Source: Candidatus Zixiibacteriota bacterium
GTDB taxonomy: Bacteria; Zixibacteria; MSB-5A5; GN15; FEB-12
Length of the DNA stretch: 64,000 nucleotides
NCBI GenBank assembly: GCA_017999435.1
Contig: JAGNLV010000005.1
Location: 92,598 to 156,597, forward strand
Direction: 5' to 3'
Part shown: positions 27,259-38,373 of the stretch, in pieces
Layout: each line of letters starts with the position of its first letter
Position numbering within the stretch: the first letter of the stretch is position 1
Notes under the pieces: generated by a model
The model's input: only the letters and a program-made list of their open reading frames with translations
What the model was told of the DNA's origin: nothing
The model's database searches: none
Program-made: the position numbers and the translations under genes

Positions 27259-27899
27259 ACCCGGTAGGCCTCCTTCAACATTTTGTAGTTCTCCAGCACC
27301 TTGTTCAGGTACGTCTTCGGGACCGGCTGCTTGTCGCGGAGGATCCCCCGGAGGCGGGTCTCGCCCAAATTGTAGGCGACGAGCGCCTGCTTGACGTCGC
27401 CGAATTTCAGGATCTGCTCAAACAGGTGGAGGGCGCCGAGGCGGATGTTGATGTCGGGCTGGAAGAGCGTCGAGTCCCCCTGCCAGGCGACGCCGCTGCG
27501 GCCGGCGACGTCCCGCCCGACGAACGGCATGACTTGCATGAGCCCCTGGGCGCCGGCCGGCGAGGTCTGCCCTTTCTTGAACGACGACTCGGTGAGAATG
27601 ATGGCGAGCATGAAGAGCGGGTCGTACTCGTACTTCTTGCTCTCCTCGTAGATGACGTCGGTGAGCCGGTTGATCTCCTCGTCGGAGAAGCCGATCTGGA
27701 AGTCGTCGATAGCCTTGAATATCTGGAGTTTCTCCTCAAGCGTGCCGATGCGGGTCTGCTGGAACGAGATCTGCCGTTCCAGGTCGTACTTGTTCTTCAC
27801 GAGATAGACCAGGAGACCCGACTGGAGGAGGTAGATCACCACGAGCACGAAGGCGACCGGTTTGGAGAGGAATATCCCCAGCTTCTCAAACTGAATCAT
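27255..27899 (-). CDS. Membrane-anchored lytic transglycosylase (SLT domain)
   Basis: Cleaves murein glycan strands with formation of 1,6-anhydromuramic acid. The 214 residues have an N-terminal membrane anchor (about 14-34), a short coiled-coil-like segment (38-62) and a lysozyme-like SLT domain. The catalytic glutamate is E104 in LTESSFKKGQTSPAGAQGLMQV, followed by the family YNLGE motif. ATG at 27899 overlaps the rimO stop as ATGA. The position in an envelope-gene run with bamD and lolA fits a role at growing or dividing cell walls. Confidence 0.92.
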   Translation of the reverse strand: MIQFEKLGIFLSKPVAFVLVVIYLLQSGLLVYLVKNKYDLERQISFQQTRIGTLEEKLQIFKAIDDFQIGFSDEEINRLTDVIYEESKKYEYDPLFMLAIILTESSFKKGQTSPAGAQGLMQVMPFVGRDVAGRSGVAWQGDSTLFQPDINIRLGALHLFEQILKFGDVKQALVAYNLGETRLRGILRDKQPVPKTYLNKVLENYKMLKEAYRV

Positions 27900-29227
27900 G
27901 CCACGACCCCGACTGTGCATCCGCGGAGATCGTACCCGTCGGCCGCCTCGACCCGGACGCGGCAGAAGGTACCGGCCGCGAGGCGCTCCCCGCAGACGCT
28001 GATTTCCTGGTCGATCTCGGGGCAGTCGCCCCGGGTTCGCCCGACCGCCGGACCATCGGCCGGCGCCGAGTCAATGATAACTTCGAGGATCCGCCCTATC
28101 AAGGAATTATTCTTGGCGAAGGCGATCTCCTGCTGGACCGTCATGAGGTCGTCGACGCGCCGCTGCCGGATCCGCTCGGGCACCTGTCCGGGATACTCCG
28201 CGGCGGGCGTGCCCTCCTCCGGAGAGTAGGCGAAAACGCCGAGGCGGTCGAACTCGAAGCGCTCCACAAACTCGCGCAGCTCGGCGAAGTGCCTTTCCGT
28301 CTCGCCGGGGAAACCAACGATGAGAGTGGTGCGGACGGTGCCGCCCGGCGCAATCTCGCGAATGGCGCGCAATTGGCTCTCGATCGCGCGGCGGTCGCCG
28401 CGGCGGCGCATGGCGCGAAGAATATCGTCACTGATGTGCTGGAGCGGCAGATCAAAGTAGTCGAGCGCCTTGGTGCCGTCGTCGGCAAGATACTCGATCA
28501 ACTCTGTCGTCAGGGCCGCCGGGTAGAGGTACATGAGGCGAATCCAGCGAACCCCCGCAAGGCCGTCAAGGGCGCGCAGGAGGCTGAGGATGTCGGGCCG
28601 ACCGGGAAGGTCGTACCCCCAGAGGGTCGCTTCCTGCGAGACGAGGATCAGTTCGCGTTTGCCGCGGTCGGCCAGAAACCGGGCCTCGCGCAGAATCGAC
28701 TCGAGCGGCCGGCTGCGAAAGCGGCCGCGCATGCCGGGGATGGCACAAAAGGTGCAGCCCCGGTCGCAGCCGTCGGATATTTTCAGGTACGCCCAGGGGT
28801 ACGGATCGGAGATGAAGCGGTCCCTCCAGTCCAGGTAGGCCAGGCGGCGCGGTTCGACGCGCACGGCGCGGTCAAACCGGGGGGCGCCGTCCACCGCGGC
28901 GGCGAGCGAATCCAAAGCGCCGTGCCCGAACGCGCCGTCCAGCTCCGGTATTTCTTTCAGCAGCTCGTCACCGTAGCGCTGCGACAGACAGCCGCTGGCG
29001 AACAGCGCGCGAAGCCGCCCCTCCTTCTTGAGCTGCCCGAGCCGCAGGATTTCCGTGATCGACTCCTCCTTGGCCGGGAGGATGAACCCGCAGGTGTTGA
29101 CAATGATCGAGTCGGCGGCGAGGGGATCGCAGACCGGCTCGTGGCCGGCGTCGATGAGGCGGGCGGCGATGTAGTCGGCATCGACGTCGTTTTTCGGACA
29201 GCCGAGCTTGTGAATGTAGAACTTCAT
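27896..29227 (-). CDS. rimO: Ribosomal protein uS12 methylthiotransferase
   Basis: Radical SAM enzyme adding a methylthio group to the conserved Asp of ribosomal protein uS12. The 443 residues contain the N-terminal UPF0004 cluster cysteines C10, C46 and C80, the radical SAM CxxxCxxC at C154, C158 and C161, and a C-terminal TRAM domain. KLGCPKNDVDADY favours RimO over MiaB. The ATG at 29227 follows lolA by seven bases; frames upstream of this are not protein-like. Confidence 0.95.
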   Translation of the reverse strand: MKFYIHKLGCPKNDVDADYIAARLIDAGHEPVCDPLAADSIIVNTCGFILPAKEESITEILRLGQLKKEGRLRALFASGCLSQRYGDELLKEIPELDGAFGHGALDSLAAAVDGAPRFDRAVRVEPRRLAYLDWRDRFISDPYPWAYLKISDGCDRGCTFCAIPGMRGRFRSRPLESILREARFLADRGKRELILVSQEATLWGYDLPGRPDILSLLRALDGLAGVRWIRLMYLYPAALTTELIEYLADDGTKALDYFDLPLQHISDDILRAMRRRGDRRAIESQLRAIREIAPGGTVRTTLIVGFPGETERHFAELREFVERFEFDRLGVFAYSPEEGTPAAEYPGQVPERIRQRRVDDLMTVQQEIAFAKNNSLIGRILEVIIDSAPADGPAVGRTRGDCPEIDQEISVCGERLAAGTFCRVRVEAADGYDLRGCTVGVVA

Positions 29228-29234
29228 GGCGCGG

Positions 29235-29846
29235 CTACAACTTGATGCGCTCCGCGGACTCCGGAAAGGCGGGAATGAACGCGCTGTCGGCGCAGGCCTC
29301 GGACAGGTTCTGGCGCAACAAAACAACCCGGTTGAGATCGCCGTTGATGTCGCGATAGAGAAACGCTTCGATCGCGGAGGAATCGGGCCGGAGCAGAACC
29401 GTCAGCTCATCGGGCAGCTGCGTGCCGGTCGTGTCCGTCCGCGTCAGGCGATACTCCCGTCCGGCAGCGACCGGCGCCGTCCGGTAGTACCGGTCGAGCC
29501 GCGTGACGAGCGCGATTTCGTTGCCGACGAAAAGGTCGCCCGAGGGCTTCTCGATGATCACCTGGTCGGTCTGCGCGGAGTAGGTATAGAGGCGCTCGTT
29601 GTCATAGAGGTATTCCTCGGAGCCGACCGAGACCGCGAAGCGGCCGTCGGCGGCGATGATGGCCGTGCCGGGGACGGAGTCGACGACGTCGAAAACGTCC
29701 GACTCGAGCACGGAGAGGAACTGGACCTGCACGCAGGCAGCTCTCGCGAGGTCCTGCTTGGCGCCCTCGAAAGGATCATCGGAGGCGAACGCGGCCGCGG
29801 AGCAGGCGAGCACCGCGACAGAGATAAGCACTTTAGTCATTGCCAT
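29235..29846 (-). CDS. lolA: Outer membrane lipoprotein carrier protein LolA-like
   Basis: Predicted periplasmic chaperone that carries lipoproteins to the outer membrane. The 203-residue protein has a signal peptide (residues 1-22, cut near AFASDD) and the LolA-type beta sheet with YLYDNERLYTYSAQTDQVII in the middle, comparable to the family's conserved Y-D-xx-L-W-x-Y block. It lies 20 bases after ftsK, and the ftsK-lolA order is common in Gram-negatives. ATG at 29846 or two codons later. Sequence similarity in this family is low, so the assignment leans partly on context. Confidence 0.85.
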   Translation of the reverse strand: MAMTKVLISVAVLACSAAAFASDDPFEGAKQDLARAACVQVQFLSVLESDVFDVVDSVPGTAIIAADGRFAVSVGSEEYLYDNERLYTYSAQTDQVIIEKPSGDLFVGNEIALVTRLDRYYRTAPVAAGREYRLTRTDTTGTQLPDELTVLLRPDSSAIEAFLYRDINGDLNRVVLLRQNLSEACADSAFIPAFPESAERIKL

Positions 29847-29866
29847 TTATACGACCGAGCGGGGGA

Positions 29867-32239
<2,373 letters not shown>

Positions 32240-32289
32240 AGGATTCCAAGGTGGGGCGCCGGCCCGGAGGTTTCAACTACAAATTCAAT

Positions 32290-32320
32290 AAAAAAAAGGC
32301 AGAAGCGCAAACTCCTGCCT
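32290..32320 (-). terminator. Rho-independent terminator of the HU gene
   Basis: On the minus strand, AGGCAG, a 12-base loop, CTGCCT and then T8. It lies 21 bases after the HU stop and 50 bases before ftsK. Confidence 0.8.
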
Positions 32321-32341
32321 CCGAAAGCTCGGTCGCGGACG

Positions 32342-32620
32342 CTATTTCTTCTTGATCGCCTCTTTGAGATTCTTGCCGGCCTTGAACACGGGCACGCGGG
32401 TCGCCGGGATTTTGATCGCCTCGCCCGTCTGCGGGTTGCGGCCGGTGCGCGCCTTCCGCTGGGACACGGCGAACGTGCCGAACCCGGCGAAGCTGATCTT
32501 CTCGTTCTTCTTCAATTGCCTGGTCACACCGTCCATGAACGCATCCAGAGCCGAGGTCGCCTGGCGCTTGGTGATGCCCGAGGCCTCCGCGATGTGGGCA
32601 ATCATCTCGTCCTTGGTCAT
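32342..32620 (-). CDS. hup: DNA-binding protein HU
   Basis: Small histone-like protein that bends and compacts DNA. The 92 residues match the family along the full length: the N-terminal helical dimer region, FAGFGTFAVSQRKARTGRNP with the conserved RxGRNP DNA-inserting loop, and PVFKAGKNLKEAIKK at the end. ATG at 32620 has AGGAGG nine bases upstream. It is flanked by its own promoter and terminator, as suits a highly expressed single gene. Confidence 0.96.
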   Translation of the reverse strand: MTKDEMIAHIAEASGITKRQATSALDAFMDGVTRQLKKNEKISFAGFGTFAVSQRKARTGRNPQTGEAIKIPATRVPVFKAGKNLKEAIKKK

Positions 32621-32674
32621 TGCCTGACCCTCCTTGGGAGTTTGGTAGTTGCGGTATCCGACATTGCGCGCATA

Positions 32675-32702
32675 AAGATTGGAGGTCGACTCGGTTTGTC
32701 AA
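32675..32702 (-). promoter_or_regulatory. Predicted HU promoter
   Basis: A perfect TTGACA, 16 bases, AATCTT on the minus strand, 55 bases before the ATG. The -35 box starts directly beside the T tract of the lptD terminator. Confidence 0.65.
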
Positions 32703-32703
32703 C

Positions 32704-32732
32704 AAAAAACCCGCCGGCGGAGCGCGCCGCAG
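32704..32732 (-). terminator. Probable terminator after lptD
   Basis: A very GC-rich, partly self-complementary stretch (CGGC and GCCG around a seven-base loop, followed by a CCGCC-GGCGG palindrome) ends in T6 on the minus strand, 16 bases after the lptD stop. Confidence 0.5.
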
Positions 32733-32747
32733 TGCTTTTCCGGGCCC

Positions 32748-35700
32748 CTAGCGGCGCAGCACGTCGGTGGATATGAAACTGTCGTGGTTGGAGTCGAGCT
32801 TGATGTCGGGGAGCTCGTTCACCCAGAGTTTGAAGCCGAACCCGGTGTTGGAGCCGACCGGCACCCAGAAGAGCGAGCCGGTCCAGCAGTGCAGGCTGCG
32901 GACAATGTTCACCTGGCTGGAGATGGTCCGGCCCTCGACCAGGTCGTAGCGCTGGTTGTAGTTGACCGAGGTCGAGGGGGTCAGGCCAAAACCGAGCGTG
33001 ATGTTGACAAAGCTCGACTTGCTGTAGGAGCGGTGGCGCCCCGATTCGCTGAACGAGTAGGTGACGGCGAGGTTCCAGCCGGCGCGGGCCGCCGAGGGCA
33101 TGGGCAGTTCGGGGCCGGCCAGCGCCGAGGCCGAATCGACGCCGAGCGGGACGCCCGGCTCCGCCTCATCGGTGAACAGAAACGTCCGCCCCATCACATC
33201 GAAGGACAGGTTGAGGTCGAAGTCGAGCAGCCACGGCGACAGAAGCTTCGGCGTGGTCGCGGAGTCATCGTACGGATTGTAGAAGGTGTGGCGCATGTCG
33301 CCGCTGATGTTGAGCCGCGGGATAGTGCTGGTCTGGAAGCTGGTCGTCATCTGCGACAGCGGCCGGAAATCGCGCTCGAGGTCGTAGGCGAACGACGACC
33401 GGACCGAGAGCAGGTCGATATTCTTCTCGGTCTCGCCGGTTCTCACCTTGGCCTGGAAGAGATGGCCGAGGCCGAAGCCGATCGACTGGCTCTTCGAACT
33501 GGCCGCGCCCCCGCCGGCGAAACTGCGCACCTCCGGGTAGCGCTGTATGTCGGGCGACCAGCGGTAGCCGACCGAGGGCTCCAGGACATGGCGCAGGCCG
33601 AGCAGACCGAACAGGCCCGGGTAAACCGTCCCGTAGAGCTTGGTGTTGGCGCTCACGCCCGCCGAGTAGGAGTAGGTGCGGTAGAATTCAGAGGCGTCGA
33701 TCCCGGCCGCCTGCGACTGGTCGGTCTCGAAGATCTTGAACCAGGTTTCGCTGTACGAGAAGCTCGGGACGATCGGCACGTAGGGGATGATCCGAATGGT
33801 CGGAAGGGTGATGCTCGGATTGTGCTGCACTTTCAGGTAGTGCCGCCGCGAACGGGACATGAGGGAGTCGATCTCCACCGCCCGGTAGGTGGTGTCGATC
33901 GCCACTATCGTCGTATCGTCGACGAAGGTCGTGTCGATGAGGGTGTCGACGAGCGTGTGGATCGTGTCGGCCAGGATGGTGCTGCGGGTCGAGTAGTTCA
34001 GCAGGGTCGGGTTGTAGCGCAGGATGAACTGGTTGTACCACCGGGTGACGGTCTCCCCTTCGTCGTTCGTCGACGAACCGCCGAACGGGTAAATCGGGGG
34101 CAGCGACACCGACAGGCTCGGCAACTGGTCGGTGCGCTGTTCGAGGTCGAGGTTCTCAGTGTGCTGCACGCTGCCGGTGACCGAGGTCAGTCGGCCGAAC
34201 TTCTTGGAGAAATTCACCTGCGAGACAAGGTTCCGGTTGAGCCGTTCGGCGAGCGAATTCGAGTAGTCGGTGTAGTAGCTGGCGGTCGAGACGTAGCTGC
34301 CGGAGGAGCGGACGTCGAATGACGGCGAGAGAGTGTGGTTGTAGGCCCCGCTGAAGGAATAGCTCGTCGGCGAGTTCTCCAGTGCGACGCGCCGGTTGTA
34401 CTGGGTCTGGCGCCGATACTCCCCGCGCAGGTACCCGTCGAGCAAGTACCGTTTCCGGAACTGAACTTCGCTCTTGAAAGTGATCGTGCGCGAGAGGTCG
34501 TGGTAGTCGACCGCCCCCCGGTAATCCCAGTACTCGGAAGCGGCCCAGTAGTAGCCGAGGTTGTTGACGTACCGCTCCCCGCGCTCGAAGCGCCCGAACG
34601 TGAACGGGAGAAAACCGGAGTGGCGGCCCTTCTTGAGCGGGAAGACGTAGTAGGGAATGGCCATGAGGGGAATGCGGCCGAGGTAGAAAACCACCGGGCG
34701 GGCGATGAGCTTGTTGTCCTGCATTAACTTCATGCGCGACGAGTAGAAATGGAAGTGCGGCTCGTCCGCCCCGCACGTCGTGTAGTAGCCGTCCTCAATG
34801 TAGTACACATCCCTCTTCTGCCGGAACAGCTTCCCCCCGTAGTAATACCCCTGCTCGAACTCGGACTTGGTCTGCACGATCCGCCCCTTCTCGGTGTCGA
34901 TGGAGTACTCGAGGTAGTCGCCGTGAAGTTCATCGGCGCCGTCCTTGAGAATCACCGGGATGGCGGCGGGCTGGAGCCGCTCGGCGAGGCTGTAATAGTC
35001 GCGGTCGGCCGCATCGGGAGTGATTTCGGCGCTGAAAGCCTCGACCACGCGGCGGCGGGTGTCGAAGTCCACGTCGTAGGCGCGCAGCTCCATCGCCCCC
35101 GATTTGACCTCGCTGCGCACATCCAGCGTGATCAGGGAGTCCACCAGGCTGTAAACGATGTGCTCGGCGCGGTAGTCGACGGTATCGAGGCGGGTGGCGG
35201 CGGTTGCCGCGGCGGTCGAATCGCGCACGGCGGCCGAGACCGCCGTTTCCGGTGCAGCGGCCGTGTCGGCGCCGGCGGCGGATGAATCGCTCACCGTGCC
35301 GGTGATGTAGGTGCCGGCGGCGCCGCCCACCACCGCGACCTTCTCCAGACGCTCCTCGCGCACAAAGAGGCGGATGGTGTCGCCGGAGACCGTGTTTTCG
35401 TGAAATTCGCGGGTGCCGCGCGGCGAGGGGTAGTACCAGGAGTAGGCCTGGCCGGAGGCCAACACCTGCCGCAAATCCCCCTCGTCGAAGAACATCTTGA
35501 TGCGGGAGCCGGCGAGAATGGAGCGGTCGACGTCGGTCTCGGCGCTGTCGATCGGTTCGATGAATTCGCCCCGGGCGGAGTCGATGACGTCGATTTCGCG
35601 GAGCTGGTCCTCGCCGAAAGCGATGGACATGAAGCCGCCGGTCATGGTGGAGCGGCCGCGCTTGGCCGTAGGCCCGTCATAGAGATCGAGAGTGTTCCGA

Positions 35701-36287
35701 TCCATAAGCATGACGGCGCACTCGGCGGCGGCCGCAATATCCTGCGAGGTGATGACGACCCGCCCGACCGCCTCGGCGCGGCGCGCGGGAGCGAAGTAGT
35801 TGACCGTGTTCGCCACCACCTCGACCATCGCCGCGGTGTCAGGGTAGCCGAGGTACACGGTGGGGCGCTCCTGCATCTCGAAATGCTGCGCCGGGCGATC
35901 GTAAAAGGCGTGGACGCCGGCCGCGTAGAGCGAGTCGGCATAGGACCACAACTGCACCTGCGAACCCAGAGCGAGCGCCGTCTCCCGGGTCAGATCGTAG
36001 TAGACCGAGTCGGCGCGGAGCATATACGCCTGGTCGTCGATGAGCACGCGGCCGCGGAGTTTCGCGTATTCACCGCGGACGAAGGTGGCGGAGTCGCAGT
36101 AGACGGCGCCGGTCTCGGTGCGGAACTTGACCTCGCCGTCGACATACGTGACATAGCGCTCATTTTCCCAGACCACCTCGAGCTGGTTGCTCCGTTCGAG
36201 GACAAAGCCCTGCCGGTTCTGGGCGGCCGCGCCGGCGGCGGCCAGCAGGAAGAGGATGGCGGTGACGATGGCCCGGTTACGCCTCAC
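32748..36287 (-). CDS. lptD: LPS-assembly protein LptD / OstA-like outer membrane protein
   Basis: Predicted beta-barrel that inserts lipopolysaccharide in the outer leaflet of the outer membrane. About 1,179 residues: a signal peptide (AIVTAILFLLAAAGAAAQ), an N-terminal OstA/LptA-type jellyroll with several repeats (about 25-450), then a long Tyr- and Arg-rich antiparallel barrel. It is considerably longer than E. coli LptD (784), mostly in the N-terminal part, which may merge LptA-like modules. I chose GTG at 36287, with a GGAG site 10 bases upstream; another GTG eight codons earlier is possible. The upstream gene overlaps by 11 bases. Confidence 0.88.
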   Translation of the reverse strand: MRRNRAIVTAILFLLAAAGAAAQNRQGFVLERSNQLEVVWENERYVTYVDGEVKFRTETGAVYCDSATFVRGEYAKLRGRVLIDDQAYMLRADSVYYDLTRETALALGSQVQLWSYADSLYAAGVHAFYDRPAQHFEMQERPTVYLGYPDTAAMVEVVANTVNYFAPARRAEAVGRVVITSQDIAAAAECAVMLMDRNTLDLYDGPTAKRGRSTMTGGFMSIAFGEDQLREIDVIDSARGEFIEPIDSAETDVDRSILAGSRIKMFFDEGDLRQVLASGQAYSWYYPSPRGTREFHENTVSGDTIRLFVREERLEKVAVVGGAAGTYITGTVSDSSAAGADTAAAPETAVSAAVRDSTAAATAATRLDTVDYRAEHIVYSLVDSLITLDVRSEVKSGAMELRAYDVDFDTRRRVVEAFSAEITPDAADRDYYSLAERLQPAAIPVILKDGADELHGDYLEYSIDTEKGRIVQTKSEFEQGYYYGGKLFRQKRDVYYIEDGYYTTCGADEPHFHFYSSRMKLMQDNKLIARPVVFYLGRIPLMAIPYYVFPLKKGRHSGFLPFTFGRFERGERYVNNLGYYWAASEYWDYRGAVDYHDLSRTITFKSEVQFRKRYLLDGYLRGEYRRQTQYNRRVALENSPTSYSFSGAYNHTLSPSFDVRSSGSYVSTASYYTDYSNSLAERLNRNLVSQVNFSKKFGRLTSVTGSVQHTENLDLEQRTDQLPSLSVSLPPIYPFGGSSTNDEGETVTRWYNQFILRYNPTLLNYSTRSTILADTIHTLVDTLIDTTFVDDTTIVAIDTTYRAVEIDSLMSRSRRHYLKVQHNPSITLPTIRIIPYVPIVPSFSYSETWFKIFETDQSQAAGIDASEFYRTYSYSAGVSANTKLYGTVYPGLFGLLGLRHVLEPSVGYRWSPDIQRYPEVRSFAGGGAASSKSQSIGFGLGHLFQAKVRTGETEKNIDLLSVRSSFAYDLERDFRPLSQMTTSFQTSTIPRLNISGDMRHTFYNPYDDSATTPKLLSPWLLDFDLNLSFDVMGRTFLFTDEAEPGVPLGVDSASALAGPELPMPSAARAGWNLAVTYSFSESGRHRSYSKSSFVNITLGFGLTPSTSVNYNQRYDLVEGRTISSQVNIVRSLHCWTGSLFWVPVGSNTGFGFKLWVNELPDIKLDSNHDSFISTDVLRR

Positions 36288-37467
36288 GCACGAGCTTCTC
36301 CGCAAGAGCACGATAGGTGGTGAGCTGGGCCGGGTCGGCGCCGCCGAGCTGCGCCTGGAGCGGCCCGCCGCCGCCGCGCAGACCGGTGGCGGCGCCCAGC
36401 GCTTTCACAATATTGCCCGCATGCAGGCCGCTGCCCGGCCCCACCGCAATGTAGAGCCGGCTTTCGACCAGGAGCACCGCCAGGCCGTTGATCCGCTCGG
36501 CCAGCAGGGCCGCCAGCTGCAGCGCCAGCTTGGGATCGTAGTGCGGCAGTTCGGCCACCAGGACGAGCCTCTCCCCCACCGCCGTGGCCTGCCCGGCGAG
36601 GCTGTCGGCCTGCGACGGCAGCAGTTCTCTCTGCAAACGAACCACCTCCTGGTGGAGGCCGCGCTTCTCCGCCTCGAGTTTCAGCACCTTGTCCCCGAGA
36701 TCCCGGACATTGCAGGTAAAGTGCCGGGTCAGGCGGGCGGTCACCTCCAGCCGGGCCGCGTAGTCGTCGCGGGCCTGGTCGCCGGCGAGGAAGTTGACGA
36801 GGGCGTGGCCGCGCATTTTGTCCACCCCGATGATCTTCACCAGGCCGACCTGGCCCGTCCGGCGACAGTGCGTCCCGCCGCAGGCGGAATACTCGATGTC
36901 GCCGATGCGGATCACGCGGAGAATCCCCTCCTTCTTCGGCGGCCGGCGCAGCGGGATGGTCGCGATCTGCTCCGGCGGCACAAAGAGGATGTCCACGGGG
37001 AGGTCGGCGAAGATAATCTCCTCGGCGCGTTCCTCGACCGCGAGGAGCTGGTCATCGGACAGCGCGCCGGTGTCAAACTCAATGGCGCCGTACTCCTCGC
37101 CGAGGTGCACGGAGACCGTCTCGCAGCCGTGGAGCTGCAGAAAAGCGTGGCTCAGGATGTGCTGCGCGGTGTGCTGCCGGCGGTGGCGTTTGCGGCGGGC
37201 GGCGTCCACCGCTCCGCTCACGACCGCCCCGACCTCTCCGATCGCCTGCGGCGAATAGTGCCGAATCGTTCCGTCGGAGGATTCGGTGACATCGACGATG
37301 GAGACGCTGTTGAGAATGCCGGTATCGAAGAGCTGCCCGCCGGAAGTGGGGTAGAACGCGGTTCGGTCGAGGACGGCGAAGTACCGGCCGCCCTCGCGGC
37401 CGGCATCGAGAATGCGGGCCTCAAACCGCAGGAGGTCCGGATCGGTATAGTAGAGTCGCTCCGTCAT
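36277..37467 (-). CDS. Free-standing alanyl-tRNA editing protein, AlaX type with DHHA1 domain
   Basis: Hydrolyses mischarged Ser- or Gly-tRNA-Ala in trans. The 396 residues resemble the C-terminal half of alanyl-tRNA synthetase without its catalytic domain. Zinc ligands are H99 and H103 (HTAQH) and C196 and H200 (CGGTH). An AlaRS-type coiled coil (about 255-290) and a DHHA1 domain ending in GGGGPLQAQLGG follow. It is the long AlaX form. The ATG is at 37467. Its position between lptD and an FAH-family gene does not suggest a specific partner. Confidence 0.92.
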   Translation of the reverse strand: MTERLYYTDPDLLRFEARILDAGREGGRYFAVLDRTAFYPTSGGQLFDTGILNSVSIVDVTESSDGTIRHYSPQAIGEVGAVVSGAVDAARRKRHRRQHTAQHILSHAFLQLHGCETVSVHLGEEYGAIEFDTGALSDDQLLAVEERAEEIIFADLPVDILFVPPEQIATIPLRRPPKKEGILRVIRIGDIEYSACGGTHCRRTGQVGLVKIIGVDKMRGHALVNFLAGDQARDDYAARLEVTARLTRHFTCNVRDLGDKVLKLEAEKRGLHQEVVRLQRELLPSQADSLAGQATAVGERLVLVAELPHYDPKLALQLAALLAERINGLAVLLVESRLYIAVGPGSGLHAGNIVKALGAATGLRGGGGPLQAQLGGADPAQLTTYRALAEKLVREA

Positions 37468-37521
37468 GCGTGGCGTTCCTCCAACAGCCTCATCCTTTGT
37501 ACCCGGCCGCGGCCTCCTCGC

Positions 37522-38295
37522 CTACTCGGCCATCTGGTTGACCAGCGAGCCGATGCCCTCCACACGCACCTCGATCCGGTCACCCGGCTTCATAGGAGCA
37601 ATCCCGGCGGGCGTGCCGGTCGAAATGATGTCGCCGGGCAGCAGCGTCATGACCGAGGAGACGTAGCTGATGAGCTCCGGGATTTTGAAAATCATCCGGC
37701 TCGTCCGCCCCGACTGCATGATCTCGCCGTTCAGGATTCCCTCCACCAGGAGATCGGAGTAATCGAGGCCGCAGACGGCCCAGGGACCGACCGGGCAGAA
37801 GGTGTCGAACCCCTTGGCGCGCGACCACTGGCCGTCGGTCTTCTGCAGGTCGCGGGCGGTGACGTCGTTCACGCAGGTGAGCCCGAAGATGTAGTCGGCG
37901 GCGCGGTCGGCCGGCACGCGGCGGGCCTCCTTGCCGATAATGACCCCCAGCTCGGCCTCGTAGTCCACGCGCTGCGACTGAGGCGGATGGATGATCTTCT
38001 CCCCCGGCCCGATCACCGACGAGGGCGGCTTCAAAAAGATCAGGGGGTGGTCGGGCGCCTTGTCGGCTGAGAAACTGGCCTGGACGTGCGCGTGGTAATT
38101 CAGACCGATGCCGATGATCTTGGTCGGTTCGGTCGGAGCCAGCAGGGTCGCCTGGGCAAGCGGAACTGCCGGCCCCGCGGGGGCCTCCCCCCGCCAGGGG
38201 GCTTGCGCCAGCGGCGCGACCATATCGTCATCGGTCAGGCGGGCCCACACAACCCGCCGGTCTGGCAGGCGGACACGCGCATAGCGACGGGGCAT
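37522..38295 (-). CDS. Fumarylacetoacetate hydrolase family protein
   Basis: Metal-dependent hydrolase, isomerase or decarboxylase of the FAH superfamily. The 257 residues contain the conserved GLNYHAHVQ near residue 64, the metal-binding E-x-E in DYEAELGVIIGKEA, and GDIISTGTPAGIAPMKPGD towards the end. ATG at 38295 has GGAGAG seven bases upstream. Relatives act on oxaloacetate, acylpyruvates or aromatic breakdown products; nothing nearby fixes the substrate. Confidence 0.9.
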   Translation of the reverse strand: MPRRYARVRLPDRRVVWARLTDDDMVAPLAQAPWRGEAPAGPAVPLAQATLLAPTEPTKIIGIGLNYHAHVQASFSADKAPDHPLIFLKPPSSVIGPGEKIIHPPQSQRVDYEAELGVIIGKEARRVPADRAADYIFGLTCVNDVTARDLQKTDGQWSRAKGFDTFCPVGPWAVCGLDYSDLLVEGILNGEIMQSGRTSRMIFKIPELISYVSSVMTLLPGDIISTGTPAGIAPMKPGDRIEVRVEGIGSLVNQMAE

Positions 38296-38373
38296 ACCGG
38301 TTCTCTCCAGTTTCGGGGACGGGCATTTGCTTTCCCGGAATAAAGGCGGCCGGTCGGGCAGGGTCAAATAGAA

